From Microbulbifer mangrovi (GTDB taxonomy: Bacteria > Pseudomonadota > Gammaproteobacteria > Pseudomonadales > Cellvibrionaceae): a DNA stretch of 64,000 nt. This document shows, piece by piece, positions 28,352-37,828 of the stretch (position 1 is its first letter; the number at the start of each line of letters is the position of its first letter). Location of the stretch: assembly GCF_002009015.1 (NCBI RefSeq), contig NZ_LZDE01000343.1:26098-90097 (forward strand). The letters are read 5' to 3'. The notes under the pieces are model-generated. The model was not told where the DNA came from and searched no databases. It worked only from the letters and a program-made list of their open reading frames with translations. The position numbers and the translations under genes are program-made.

Positions 28352-29827
28352 ATGAAGCAGTCACTCCAGTTAAAACTCGGTACCCAGCTGACGATGACGC
28401 CGCAGCTGCAGCAGGCCATTCGCCTCTTGCAGCTGTCCACCCTGGACCTGCAACAGGAAATCCAGTCGGCGCTCGACAGCAATCCGCTACTGGAATCGGA
28501 CTTTGATGAGCACGCTGGCGAAACCCACCAGGATCAGAACACCCCTGCCAGCTCCGAAGGCCAGGAGCGCGAAGCTGCCGAGCGCGAGAGCGCCCGCGAG
28601 GCGCAGAACGACTCCACTGCCGACGGCGACTGGAATAGCGAAATTCCGGATGACCTGCCCGTCGACACCCGCTGGGATGACATTTACACCAGCGGCAGCT
28701 ACACCGGCGGCGAAGGGGAAGACTTCGCCCTGGAGCAGCGCAATGCGGTATCTGAGAGTCTGCAGGATCACCTGCTGTGGCAGCTCAACCTCACCCCGCT
28801 GACCGATGGCGACAAGCTCATTGGCGAGTCGCTGATTGACGCCATTGCCCCCAACGGCTTTCTCGATTCAGACCTGGACGAAATGGCCGCGTCCCTCGAA
28901 GTCGAAATCGAAGAGGTACTCGCGGTCCTGAAGACCATCCAGCAGTTCGAGCCGGTAGGCTGCGGCGCGCGCGACCTGCGCGAGAGCCTGCTACTGCAAC
29001 TGCGCCAGCAACCAGTGGAAACGCCGTGGCTGCCCCAGGCACTGATCGTGGTGGATCAACACCTGGACCTGCTGGGGAAGCGCGACTTCCGCCAGTTGAG
29101 CCGCCGCACCCGCCTCAGTGAGTCACAGCTGGGCGAGGTCATGCGCCTGATCCAGACCCTCACCCCCTACCCCGGCGAAGCTTTTGGCGGCGAGGAGCCC
29201 CAGTATGTGGTGCCGGACGTTATCGTGAGCCGCAAGCAGCAGCGCTGGGTGGTGGAACTCAACCCGGAGACCACCCCCAAGCTGCGCATCAACGACGCCT
29301 ACGCATCGCTGATCAAGCGCGCCGACAACTCCAGCGAGAACAACTACCTGCGCGACAACCTGCAGGAAGCGCGCTGGTTCCTGAAGAGCCTGCAGAGCCG
29401 CCACGAGACCCTGCTCAAGGTCGCCAGCTGTATCGTGGAGAAGCAGCAGGGCTTTTTCGAGCAGGGGCCGGAAGCCATGAAGCCCATGGTGCTGGCAAAC
29501 ATCGCCGAAACCATCGGCATGCACGAATCCACCATCTCCCGGGTGACCACCCAGAAATACATGCTCACCCCGCGCGGTGTATTTGAACTCAAATACTTCT
29601 TCTCCAGCCATGTCAGCACCGACTCCGGTGAGGACGCGTCCTCCACCGCCATCCGCGCGCTGATCCGCAAGCTGATCGACGCCGAACAGCCACGCAAGCC
29701 CCTGTCGGACAACAAGATCACCCAGGAGCTGGATTCGCAAGGAATCAAGGTGGCTCGCCGCACCGTGGCGAAATACCGGGAATCCATGGGCATCCCCTCC
29801 TCCAGCGAGCGAAAACGACTGGTCTGA
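28352..29827 (+). CDS. rpoN: RNA polymerase sigma-54 factor RpoN
   Basis: Sigma-54 directs RNA polymerase to -24/-12 promoters and needs AAA+ activators. The 491-aa protein has region I with the glutamine-rich MTPQLQQAIRLLQLSTLDLQ, an acidic region II (residues about 50-120), the core-binding and DNA-binding region III, and the RpoN box ARRTVAKYRESMGI near the C-terminus. It follows lptB after 233 bases and precedes hpf-ptsN-rapZ-npr, the classic rpoN cluster. No good ribosome binding site precedes the ATG. Confidence 0.97.
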   Translation: MKQSLQLKLGTQLTMTPQLQQAIRLLQLSTLDLQQEIQSALDSNPLLESDFDEHAGETHQDQNTPASSEGQEREAAERESAREAQNDSTADGDWNSEIPDDLPVDTRWDDIYTSGSYTGGEGEDFALEQRNAVSESLQDHLLWQLNLTPLTDGDKLIGESLIDAIAPNGFLDSDLDEMAASLEVEIEEVLAVLKTIQQFEPVGCGARDLRESLLLQLRQQPVETPWLPQALIVVDQHLDLLGKRDFRQLSRRTRLSESQLGEVMRLIQTLTPYPGEAFGGEEPQYVVPDVIVSRKQQRWVVELNPETTPKLRINDAYASLIKRADNSSENNYLRDNLQEARWFLKSLQSRHETLLKVASCIVEKQQGFFEQGPEAMKPMVLANIAETIGMHESTISRVTTQKYMLTPRGVFELKYFFSSHVSTDSGEDASSTAIRALIRKLIDAEQPRKPLSDNKITQELDSQGIKVARRTVAKYRESMGIPSSSERKRLV

Positions 29828-29995
29828 CCATTCGGGTCACTGAACAGGGGCGCGGCAACCCTCCCGCGATCATTTTCTGCGCGACCAATGCATGGACATT
29901 GAGTGTATCCTTCCATTCTGGCGCACTTCCTAGTAGGGTTGCCGCCCTGTGCGGGGGTGCTGCCGGATTGTGTTGCACCCGATGAGGAGAAATCC

Positions 29996-30286
29996 ATGCA
30001 GATCAATATCAGTGGCCATCATGTTGACGTAACTCCGGCCATTCGCGATTACTGCCTGACCAAACTGGACAAGCTCTCCCGCCACCACGACCTGATCACC
30101 AATACGCAGGTCATACTTTCCGTCGACAAACTCATCCAGAAAGCCGAGGCGCGGGTTCACGTGAACGGCAAGGATGTTTTTGCAGATTCGGAATCGGAAG
30201 ATATGTACGCGGCGATTGACTCTCTCGCCGACAAACTCGACCGGCAGCTGCTGAAACACAAAGAAAAGTTACGCAGTCACCGCTAG
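29996..30286 (+). CDS. hpf: ribosome hibernation promoting factor HPF
   Basis: HPF binds the 30S decoding region and drives ribosome dimerisation in stationary phase. ATG 29996 has GATGAGGAGA just upstream; the longer open frame to 29903 is not supported. The 96-aa product begins MQINISGHHVDVTPAIRDYC and has the short-form length (no C-terminal dimerisation domain), so it is HPF/RaiA-sized. Second gene in the rpoN cluster. Confidence 0.95.
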   Translation: MQINISGHHVDVTPAIRDYCLTKLDKLSRHHDLITNTQVILSVDKLIQKAEARVHVNGKDVFADSESEDMYAAIDSLADKLDRQLLKHKEKLRSHR

Positions 30287-30340
30287 TCGTAACACAACCA
30301 GGTTACCGGCTGGCCTGTACCGCTAGATCATCAGTAAGTT

Positions 30341-30802
30341 ATGACATTGGACGCACTACTCTCTCCCCGCCTGAGCCTTTGCCACCTGGCGGGGAGTAGC
30401 AAGAAAAAGCTGTTACTCAACATCGCCCAAGCGATTTCAGAACAATACCCCGACCTGGATTCCGATACCGTTTTCAACCAGCTGGTAGCCAGGGAGCGCC
30501 TTGGCTCCACCGGTATTGGTGAAGGTGTCGCCATCCCGCACTGCCGCCTCCCCGGCTGCGAAAAGCCCATCGGCGTGCTGTGCACCACCTCCCCAGCGGT
30601 AGACTTTGATGCCATCGACCGCCAGCCTGTCGACCTGCTGTTTGCCCTGCTGGTGCCGGAGAACTCGGAGCAGGAGCACCTCGAGACCCTGGCAGAGATC
30701 GCCGCGCTATTCAGCGACAGTCGGGTGCGCGAAAAACTGCGCGAAGCCGACACCAGCGACGAGCTGTACGCACTGGCAATCAACAGCGCCGCCGCGGCAT
30801 AA
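30341..30802 (+). CDS. ptsN: nitrogen-regulatory PTS protein EIIA-Ntr
   Basis: PtsN is the terminal phospho-acceptor of the regulatory PTS-Ntr chain (EI-Ntr, Npr, PtsN), which affects potassium, nitrogen and envelope control. The 153-aa EIIA fold protein has the active-site His67 in GEGVAIPHCRLP and the preceding LGSTGIGEG segment. It sits after hpf, with rapZ and npr downstream, so three parts of the regulatory cluster are together; EI-Ntr (ptsP) is not in the window. Confidence 0.95.
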   Translation: MTLDALLSPRLSLCHLAGSSKKKLLLNIAQAISEQYPDLDSDTVFNQLVARERLGSTGIGEGVAIPHCRLPGCEKPIGVLCTTSPAVDFDAIDRQPVDLLFALLVPENSEQEHLETLAEIAALFSDSRVREKLREADTSDELYALAINSAAAA

Positions 30803-30907
30803 TAGCCAACGCACACATCCGGCTACCCTCCGTCGCCGGATGACCAGCCCAAGTTAGCCATTCCGGTCGCGCAATAGCGCCCGGAATCAGCAAGGAGTGC
30901 TTGTTCC

Positions 30908-31771
30908 ATGCGCCTGGTCATAATCAGCGGCCGCTCCGGCTCCGGTAAAAGCTCCGCTCTGCAACTGCTGGAAGATGTGGGCTTCAACTGCATCGACAAC
31001 CTGCCCGCAAGCCTGCTGCCGGAACTGATCCGCCGGGTCGCGGAACAGCCCCCGCAGGAAAACACCCAGCTGGCACTCGGCATCGATGCGCGCAATTTGT
31101 GGCACGACGTACGTCAGGCGCCCAAGGTCATCAACGACCTGCGCGAAAGCGGTATCGACTGCGACGTCATCTATCTGGATGCACGCTCACCGACGCTGGT
31201 ACAGCGCTTCAGTGAAACCCGCCGCAAACACCCCCTGAGCGATAGCCGCACCCACTTGCTGGAGGCGCTCAACCATGAAAAAGAGCTGCTCGCGCCCCTC
31301 GCATCCATGGCCGATCTGGTTATCGACACCAGCAGCCTCAGCCTGCACCAACTACGGGATCAGGTGAAATCCCGCGTGGTGGGCAAGGACTCCCCCGGCA
31401 TGGCGATCTTGTTCCAGTCATTCGGTTTCAAACACGGTGTGCCGGTGGATGCGGACCTGGTTTTCGATCTGCGCTGCCTGCCCAACCCCTACTGGGTTGC
31501 CGAGTTGCGCGACAAGACGGGCCAGGATCCCGAGGTGGCCGATTTCCTGCGCTCGCATCAGGAAACCGAAGACATGCAGCGCGATATCACCAGCTTCCTC
31601 GAGCGCTGGCTTCCCTCATATCAACAGAGCAATCGCAGCTACACCTCAGTCTCTATCGGCTGTACCGGCGGTCGCCATCGATCCGTGTATATGGTCGAGC
31701 AGCTGGCCAAAACCTTTGCCAGCCAATTTGAGAACATCCAGATTCGCCATCGCGAACAACAGAAGAAGTAA
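30908..31771 (+). CDS. rapZ: RNase adapter protein RapZ
   Basis: RapZ binds glucosamine-6-phosphate-responsive small RNAs and hands them to RNase E in enteric bacteria. The 287-aa protein has Walker A SGRSGSGKSSALQLLED at the N-terminus, IYLDARSPTLVQRFSETRR in the middle and the C-terminal signature SIGCTGGRHRSVYMVEQLA. AGGAG lies 11 bases upstream of the ATG. Position between ptsN and npr is conserved. Confidence 0.96.
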   Translation: MRLVIISGRSGSGKSSALQLLEDVGFNCIDNLPASLLPELIRRVAEQPPQENTQLALGIDARNLWHDVRQAPKVINDLRESGIDCDVIYLDARSPTLVQRFSETRRKHPLSDSRTHLLEALNHEKELLAPLASMADLVIDTSSLSLHQLRDQVKSRVVGKDSPGMAILFQSFGFKHGVPVDADLVFDLRCLPNPYWVAELRDKTGQDPEVADFLRSHQETEDMQRDITSFLERWLPSYQQSNRSYTSVSIGCTGGRHRSVYMVEQLAKTFASQFENIQIRHREQQKK

Positions 31772-31801
31772 CGAGCCCTGCTCCCCGGAAGAAAACCGTC
31801 C

Positions 31802-32071
31802 ATGCAAAAGAGCCGTATCACCATCATCAACAAACTCGGGCTACACGCCCGCGCCGCCAGCAAGTTTGCACAGACCAGCGCGCGCTTCTCTTCCGAAGTC
31901 AAAGTGCACTGCCAGGGCAAGGCCGTCGATGGCAAGAGTGTGATGGCGCTGATGCTACTGGCCGCGGGCAAGGGCGTGGAACTTGAGCTCGAGGTTTGCG
32001 GCCGCGATGAAGACCTCGCACACGAAACTATTTGCGCGCTGATCAACGACCGGTTTGGCGAAGGGGAATAA
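31802..32071 (+). CDS. ptsO: phosphocarrier protein NPr (HPr-like)
   Basis: NPr relays phosphate from EI-Ntr to PtsN. The 89-aa HPr-fold protein has the phosphorylatable His15 in NKLGLHARAASKF and the helix DGKSVMALMLLAAGKG, where the regulatory serine of Gram-positive HPr would be. It begins 30 bases after rapZ. The next gene, mgtE, begins 76 bases later and may be read through. Confidence 0.95.
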   Translation: MQKSRITIINKLGLHARAASKFAQTSARFSSEVKVHCQGKAVDGKSVMALMLLAAGKGVELELEVCGRDEDLAHETICALINDRFGEGE

Positions 32072-32147
32072 GGACAGGTAGCCACTCTCCAACGCTCAAC
32101 CGGTATAATACCGCCACTCAAAGTGCTCGCAGACAGCAGGTAACTCT

Positions 32148-33515
32148 GTGCCCAACCCCGCCAATGCCGACTTCAAATTCCGCGCCCAGAACCAGCTCGG
32201 CGAGCTGTATGCTGCGCTGGATAGCGGCACCGGGCGCGAAGTGCAGCGCATGCTGCACTCCCTGTCCCCACAGAGCATTGCGCAACTGCTGGAAAGTTCA
32301 CCGCCGCGTATTCGCCAGGTTCTTTGGAAGCTGATCGATCGCGAAGTGGAAGGCGAGGTCCTGCAGGAACTCACCGATGACGTTCAGAGCCAGATTCTCG
32401 CCACCATGGACACCGAAGAGATGGTGGCCATCATGGAGGGCCTGGACGCGGACGATGTGGCCGATATTCTCCAGCAGCTGCCCGACCGGGTGATGGGGGA
32501 AGTGCTCTCTGCGATGAGCGAGCACGACCGCCAGCGCGTGGAAAGCGTTCTCGCCTACGACGAGGAAACCGCCGGCGGCCTGATGGATACGGACATCGTG
32601 TCCGTGCGCCCAAATCTGCACCTGGACGTGGTCCTGCGCTACCTGCGGCGCCATGAACAGCTTCCGGAATCCACTGACAACCTTTTTGTGGTCAATCGCA
32701 AGGGCCGCTTTATCGGCCTCCTGCCGTTAACAAAACTGCTCACCACTGATCCCTCCGTCACCGTGCGCGAGGTGATGATCACCGACGTGGAGCCGATTCC
32801 CGCGCATATGCCGGACGACGAAGTTGCCCAGCTGTTTGCCAAATACGACTGGATTACCGCGCCGGTAGTAGACGAAGACAAGCGCCTGCTGGGGCGCATC
32901 ACCATCGACGATGTGGTCGACGTTATTCGCGAAGATGCCGATCACTCGCTGATGAGTCTGGCCGGCCTGGACGAGGAAGAAGACACCTTTGCCCCGGTAA
33001 TCCGCACCGCACCGCGCCGCGCCGTGTGGCTGGGGATCAACCTGCTGACCGCCCTGCTTGCCTCCTGGGTCATCAACCTGTTCCAGGGCACCATTGACAA
33101 GGTGGTCGCCCTGGCGGTGCTGATGCCTATTGTGGCCAGCATGGGCGGTGTGGCCGGCAGCCAGACACTGACGGTAGTGATACGCGGTATGGCCCTGGGA
33201 CAGGTCGGGCGCAGTAACCTGAGCTGGCTGCTCTCCCGTGAGCTTGGCTCCGGGGCACTGAACGCGATTCTCTGGTCTGCCGTCATGGGCGGTATCGCTG
33301 CGCTGTGGTTTGGGGATACCCGCATTGCCCTGATTATCATTGCGGCCATGGTCATCAATCTGGTTACCGCCGCATTTGCCGGTGCCATACTGCCGGTCGC
33401 CCTGCGCGCCATGCGAATCGACCCGGCGCTGGCCGGCGGCGTCGCCCTGACCACGGTGACCGACGTAGTAGGCTTTTTGTCATTTCTTGGTCTCGCCACC
33501 ATCTTCTTTGCCTGA
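32148..33515 (+). CDS. mgtE: magnesium transporter MgtE
   Basis: A 455-aa Mg2+-gated magnesium channel of the MgtE family. The layout is canonical: N-terminal helical domain (residues about 20-130), two CBS domains (about 135-255; VREVMITDVEPIPAHMPDDE), a linking plug helix and five membrane segments (about 285-455) containing the selectivity region near ALAVLMPIVASMGGVAGSQT. GTG start with AGGTAA upstream. Intracellular Mg2+ closes the channel through the CBS and N domains in characterised members. No Mg2+ riboswitch is visible. Confidence 0.94.
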   Translation: MPNPANADFKFRAQNQLGELYAALDSGTGREVQRMLHSLSPQSIAQLLESSPPRIRQVLWKLIDREVEGEVLQELTDDVQSQILATMDTEEMVAIMEGLDADDVADILQQLPDRVMGEVLSAMSEHDRQRVESVLAYDEETAGGLMDTDIVSVRPNLHLDVVLRYLRRHEQLPESTDNLFVVNRKGRFIGLLPLTKLLTTDPSVTVREVMITDVEPIPAHMPDDEVAQLFAKYDWITAPVVDEDKRLLGRITIDDVVDVIREDADHSLMSLAGLDEEEDTFAPVIRTAPRRAVWLGINLLTALLASWVINLFQGTIDKVVALAVLMPIVASMGGVAGSQTLTVVIRGMALGQVGRSNLSWLLSRELGSGALNAILWSAVMGGIAALWFGDTRIALIIIAAMVINLVTAAFAGAILPVALRAMRIDPALAGGVALTTVTDVVGFLSFLGLATIFFA

Positions 33516-33550
33516 CACAGGCTTGCGAACTAACTTTTCAGAGACATTAC

Positions 33551-34072
33551 ATGCACAACTCCGACGATTTCGAAGAATTTGAAGACGACCTGCCGAAGAG
33601 CAAGACCCAGGTCAAAGAAGAGATGCACGCGCTCCAGGAATTGGGCAAGCGGCTGACCGAGCTGAATGCGGCGAAACTGGCCGAAGTACCCATGGATCCG
33701 GACCTGACCGAAGCCATCGAAACCATGCACCGGATCAAATCCCGCGAAGCGCGACGCAGGCAGCTGCAGTACATCGGCAAGCTGATGCGCAAGGCGGATG
33801 TGGAGGCCATCGAGGCAGTGCTGGAAAAGCACAAGGAGCAGGATCACCTGCACCTGCGCTTTGACCGCATGGCGGAGGAGTGGCGGGAACGCTTGCTTAC
33901 ACAGGGTAAAGAGGCCCAGAGCGCATTCTTTGACGCCTTCCCCGGTGCCGACCATCAACAACTGCGCACACTGGTTCGTGAAGCCAACAAGGAAATCGCC
34001 AACAAAAAGGCGCCGACAAACCAGCGAAAATTATTCCGCTACTTGCGTGATTTTTTTATGCAGGACAGTTGA
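33551..34072 (+). CDS. darP: dual-action ribosomal maturation protein DarP (YjgA/DUF615)
   Basis: DarP acts in late assembly of the 50S subunit. ATG 33551 yields a 173-aa protein with an acidic start, SKTQVKEEMHALQELGKRLT and IKSREARRRQLQYIGKLMRK, then FPGADHQQLRTLVREANKEI and the ending RKLFRYLRDFF, all typical of the YjgA family. A longer open frame starting inside mgtE is not supported. It lies 35 bases after mgtE and ends the conserved block. Confidence 0.93.
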   Translation: MHNSDDFEEFEDDLPKSKTQVKEEMHALQELGKRLTELNAAKLAEVPMDPDLTEAIETMHRIKSREARRRQLQYIGKLMRKADVEAIEAVLEKHKEQDHLHLRFDRMAEEWRERLLTQGKEAQSAFFDAFPGADHQQLRTLVREANKEIANKKAPTNQRKLFRYLRDFFMQDS

Positions 34073-34077
34073 GCACG

Positions 34078-34689
34078 CTACTGTGAACCCTGATCAGTGA
34101 GAGCCTCGGTCAGCTCGGTGCGTACGATTTTTATCACCGCTGGATTCTGCGGAACCCAGCGGTGCAGGCTAACCGGTACCTGGTAAGTATTCCCCACAGG
34201 GAGGCGGGAACTGGTGTGGGGCACGATGGTAGCGTCATAAGGCGTCCAGATGGATACCGGGGCAACCCCCTCAAGCACTTCCGTATCCCGATTCAGGTTA
34301 TCGAGAAACTCACTGCCGATACGCAACTGACGCCCACCTTTGTACGGCAGCAGATGCGCCCACAGACTGCCAAAATGGGGGCTGGAGAGCGCAATAAATT
34401 TGTGTACCTTTTCCGCACCGCCCATTCTCTGCAGATAGTAGCGTGCCACGATTCCACCCATGCTGAACCCCACCAGCGCGCATGTCTCCCCGTTGCCACT
34501 AACCTCCTCCACCAGGTCTCGCAACTGTCTGGCCATGGGCTCCATTCCATACCAGCCGCTGTTGGCTTTCAGATTGATTGTGCGTGCGGTAAATCCCGCC
34601 TCTCCCAGAGCGCGCTGCATCCGCAACATTGACTTGCCCCGGTCAAAGATTCCGGGAATCAGAATCGCAACACGGCTTTTCTGCATCAT
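34078..34689 (-). CDS. alpha/beta hydrolase, lipase-like
   Basis: A 203-aa alpha/beta-hydrolase of the small lipase/PGAP1-like kind. After VAILIPGIFDRGKSMLRMQR (an oxyanion-hole-like loop) comes the nucleophile elbow LVGFSMGGIVARYYLQRMGG (Ser near residue 96), then FIALSSPHFGSLWAHLLPYK and a late His in SLHRWVPQNP. No signal peptide is seen, so it is probably cytoplasmic. The substrate cannot be told. It is convergent with darP, 5 bases between the stops, with no obvious terminator. Confidence 0.8.
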   Translation of the reverse strand: MMQKSRVAILIPGIFDRGKSMLRMQRALGEAGFTARTINLKANSGWYGMEPMARQLRDLVEEVSGNGETCALVGFSMGGIVARYYLQRMGGAEKVHKFIALSSPHFGSLWAHLLPYKGGRQLRIGSEFLDNLNRDTEVLEGVAPVSIWTPYDATIVPHTSSRLPVGNTYQVPVSLHRWVPQNPAVIKIVRTELTEALTDQGSQ

Positions 34690-34760
34690 CCACTGCTCGG
34701 GTTAATCCGGTTCGGCTATTCAATAAGATTAGAAGGCAACAAGGCAGGCGGGAAACAAAT

Positions 34761-34790
34761 CGGGCCCGGGGATTGAATCCGCGGGCCCGA
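34761..34790 (-). terminator. candidate terminator after the RND exporter gene
   Basis: CGGGCCC at both ends (34761-34767 and 34784-34790) frames a G+C-rich imperfect hairpin with partial inner pairing; the minus-strand continuation is ATTTGTTTCC, a broken U tract. Confidence 0.45.
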
Positions 34791-34831
34791 AAAATCGACA
34801 AGTCAAACCTGACCGCAGTCAGTTTGCGCAA

Positions 34832-37450
34832 TCAGCTGGTACACGCCTCAGCCACGTTCACCGGCTTTCCCGGCTGGGCTACCTCCGCCGGTTTCGGCAG
34901 AGGCTTGATCAGCACCAGTAACAACGGCAGCAGAGTCAGGGATCCCAGCAGTGCAGCGGACATGGCCAGCGCCGTCAGCAGGCCAAAGTAGATCGAAGGC
35001 ACAAACTTGGACAGCGCCAGAATCGAGAACCCGGCAATGATGGTGATTGCGGTATAGAACATGGCGCGGCCAATGGTTGCGTGACTACGGTGCATGGTCG
35101 CGACGTAATCGCCATCTTTCGCAAACTCCTCACGGAAACGGTACAGGTAGTGAATCGCGTGATCCACGCCGATACCCACGGTGATCGCGGCAATGGTAAT
35201 GGTCATCATATCCAGCGGAATATTCGCCAGCCCCATACCACCCAGCACCACACAAGCCGCCAGCATATTCGGCACCAGCGCTATTACCGCCAGCCACAGT
35301 GAGCGAAACAACACCAGGAACATCAGCAGGATGCCGGCAAACACCGCACCCAGGGTCAGAATCTGGGACTTGAACAGGCTCTGCAACATATTGTTGTACA
35401 GCACCAGCATGCCGGTCTGGCGAATATCCTCCGCGGCGATGCCCATGTCATTTTCCGCAAAAGCGTAAATACGGCGGATCAACTCATCCCGGCTCAGGTC
35501 CGGATCGGATTCAATCACCCGCATGGTAATCCGCGCCTGCTGCTGTTGCGGAGACCAGTACGGAGAGACCAGTACCTGATTGATCTCCTCTGGCAGGCTC
35601 TGGCGCGCCACGGCCAGCTCGAAATCATTCAGACCACCATCGTTCAGATCCTGCGCCACCTTGTACAGGGTGGCGAGCGATTGCACCTTGCCGATTTCCG
35701 GCTGCGCCTCAAGGAAGTCGTGCAGCTGTTCAATCTGGTTCAGGCCAGCTACGGTAAACCAGTAGGCATCCGGGGCCTGACTTTCACTGCTACCGGCAAA
35801 AGGATCATCTGCCGCGAACGGGTCTTCCGCAGCAAACGGGTCGGCCTCATCCGCAGTCGCTTCGTCACCGCCAAAGTCTGTAGCGAACGGGTCCTCCTCC
35901 CCTTCACTCTCCCCCTCAAATGCCGGCGCTGACTGCTCAGGCTTGTTCAGTACCACATCGAGATTGATGGTGCCGCCGAGCCGCTGGTCGATGACCAGCA
36001 TGCCCTGGTGGATTTCCGTGGAATCATCGAAGTAATCGATAAAACGGTTTTCCACTTTCAGGCGGCTGATACCCACGGCACTGATCACTGCCGCGATCAC
36101 CGCCACCCCCAGCACCACGGCCTTGTGGTTATCTGCAAAGCGGGAGAACACCTGGGTGAACGCGTGGGAATTGTCACGGCCCTGCCCCGCATCCCGCTTC
36201 TTGAGCAGCATCAGGCTCGCGGGAAGAATCAGGAATGAAAGCACCAGCGCCATGGTCACGCCGATACTCATCATCCAGCCAAAGTCGATCACCGGGCGAA
36301 TACCACTGACCACCAGCGAGATGAAAGCCACCATGGTGGTGAGACCGGTATAGAGACACGGCTTGGCCATGAACGCGACGGTCGCGGAAGCCAGCTGGAA
36401 GCGATCCCATTCCGGGTATTGCGCGAAGTACTCGCGGTAACGCACTGCAAGGTGGATGGTGATGGCGAGGGTAATAATCAGCAGCAGGGCCAGGAAATTG
36501 GCGGAAATGACCGTCAACCGCCAGTCCAGCCAGGACAGCAGGCCCAGCATCATCACAGCCGTGGTCACACAGGTAACCAGGGGCAACAGAACCCAGCGCG
36601 GCTGACGGAAGATCAGCAACAGGGTGATCACGATAAACGCCAGGATACCCGCGCCAAATACCACCAAGTCACTCTCGATAAACGCAATCATGTCCGAGGT
36701 GATCATGGTCAGACCACCCAGGAACAGCTCTGCGCTGCCGTCGTACTGGGCGAGGATTGCACGAACTTCTTTTACCCGGTCCCGGGCCGCCGCTTCCTGG
36801 GCGGTGCGGTGTTGCAGGTACTCTGCGCTCACCACTTCCAGCCGCTGAACCTCAGCCTCGCTCAGCCCCTCGGTATTGCGCTGGCGACGCAATGCATCCC
36901 GCTCGCGTACCAGGTCCAGGCCCTTTTTGTCGAGGTCGAGGTTGAGCATCATGGCGGTGGTCTCGCCATCGGCGCTCAGGATCAGATCCTTGTAGATGGG
37001 ACTTTCCAGAAACTCCTTGCGCGCGAGTTCCCGGTCGACGCCGGGGGACGACAGGGTACGGATACCATCCGCCACATCGGAAATCGAAAGTTTGGGGCTG
37101 TACAGCAGCGGCACGTTCAGGACCGACTGTACGCCGGAGACGCCCTGCACCATTGCCAGCTCGTCCTGCAGACGGCGCATGGTGGCCAGGGATTCATCGC
37201 TGAACAGGTCGCCCTCCTTGTAGCGATAGGTCACCACCAGGAAGTCACCGGAGTTGTAGCGCTCGGAAATTTCGCGGAAGAAATCCAGCGAATCATCGGT
37301 CTCCAGGGTCAGGGAGTCCGCGGACGCATCCAGTTTGAATCGCGGCAGACCCGCGGCGGCGGCGATGGTGAGCAGTGCCACCAACGCCAGCACGGTTTTC
37401 GGGTGTCCGAGTACCAGTTTCTCGTACCAGGTCTTCAAGCCCAACAGCAT
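34832..37450 (-). CDS. RND/MMPL superfamily exporter
   Basis: A large inner-membrane transporter (872 aa from ATG 37450) of the MMPL/HpnN-like branch: one N-terminal membrane helix, a periplasmic domain, five helices (from about residue 240), then the same layout repeated. Membrane motifs include TLAITIHLAVRYREYFA and the second-half GVGVDHAIHYLYRFREE-like segment. The second periplasmic domain holds an acidic insert (about 508-553) with DPFA repeated four times. Start is uncertain: GTG 37510 has an AGAAG site but adds residues unlike a membrane N-terminus. Members export lipids, hopanoids or other hydrophobics; the substrate here is unknown. Confidence 0.85.
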   Translation of the reverse strand: MLLGLKTWYEKLVLGHPKTVLALVALLTIAAAAGLPRFKLDASADSLTLETDDSLDFFREISERYNSGDFLVVTYRYKEGDLFSDESLATMRRLQDELAMVQGVSGVQSVLNVPLLYSPKLSISDVADGIRTLSSPGVDRELARKEFLESPIYKDLILSADGETTAMMLNLDLDKKGLDLVRERDALRRQRNTEGLSEAEVQRLEVVSAEYLQHRTAQEAAARDRVKEVRAILAQYDGSAELFLGGLTMITSDMIAFIESDLVVFGAGILAFIVITLLLIFRQPRWVLLPLVTCVTTAVMMLGLLSWLDWRLTVISANFLALLLIITLAITIHLAVRYREYFAQYPEWDRFQLASATVAFMAKPCLYTGLTTMVAFISLVVSGIRPVIDFGWMMSIGVTMALVLSFLILPASLMLLKKRDAGQGRDNSHAFTQVFSRFADNHKAVVLGVAVIAAVISAVGISRLKVENRFIDYFDDSTEIHQGMLVIDQRLGGTINLDVVLNKPEQSAPAFEGESEGEEDPFATDFGGDEATADEADPFAAEDPFAADDPFAGSSESQAPDAYWFTVAGLNQIEQLHDFLEAQPEIGKVQSLATLYKVAQDLNDGGLNDFELAVARQSLPEEINQVLVSPYWSPQQQQARITMRVIESDPDLSRDELIRRIYAFAENDMGIAAEDIRQTGMLVLYNNMLQSLFKSQILTLGAVFAGILLMFLVLFRSLWLAVIALVPNMLAACVVLGGMGLANIPLDMMTITIAAITVGIGVDHAIHYLYRFREEFAKDGDYVATMHRSHATIGRAMFYTAITIIAGFSILALSKFVPSIYFGLLTALAMSAALLGSLTLLPLLLVLIKPLPKPAEVAQPGKPVNVAEACTS

Positions 37451-37531
37451 AATCAATTCGCTATATTCGTAATCGGGATGTACATCTTGCGGCGTTGCAC
37501 TTTCGTACACGCCAGTCTTCTGCCCGGGGTT

Positions 37532-37804
37532 CTACTTATCCACGTGGCCCAGGTCGCGCTCCGGAAACAATACGTCGCGCACCTTCTGCTTCAACTCCTT
37601 GGGTCCGGGGAAGCCCCCGTCGCGCTTGCGCTCCCAGATCAGCGTGTCGCCCACGTGAATCTCGAACACACCACCGCTGCCGGGCTTGAGCGCAACCTGC
37701 TCAAGGTCGTTTGCGAAGGTGTAGAGCAGCTCCTGAGCCATCCAGGTGGCACGCAACATCCAGTTGCACTGCACGCAGTAGTGAATGGTGACGGCATTTT
37801 GCAT
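37532..37804 (-). CDS. SelT/SelW/SelH family redox protein, cysteine form
   Basis: A 90-aa Rdx-type protein with thioredoxin-like fold. The active CxxC is Cys10-Val-Gln-Cys13 (HYCVQCNWMLRA); animal homologues have selenocysteine at the second position. Further motifs are GVFEIHVGDTLIWERKRDGG and FPGPKELKQKVRD, both standard for the family. Bacterial members have no settled function. It lies 24 bases downstream of ubiX and before the RND gene on the same strand. Confidence 0.9.
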   Translation of the reverse strand: MQNAVTIHYCVQCNWMLRATWMAQELLYTFANDLEQVALKPGSGGVFEIHVGDTLIWERKRDGGFPGPKELKQKVRDVLFPERDLGHVDK

Positions 37805-37828
37805 ATTTTTTGACCTGATGTCTGCGTA

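Noticed and set aside
36419..37813. 464-codon plus-strand open frame
   Set aside because: Antisense to the RND exporter and SelW-like genes; composition is that of a shadow frame.
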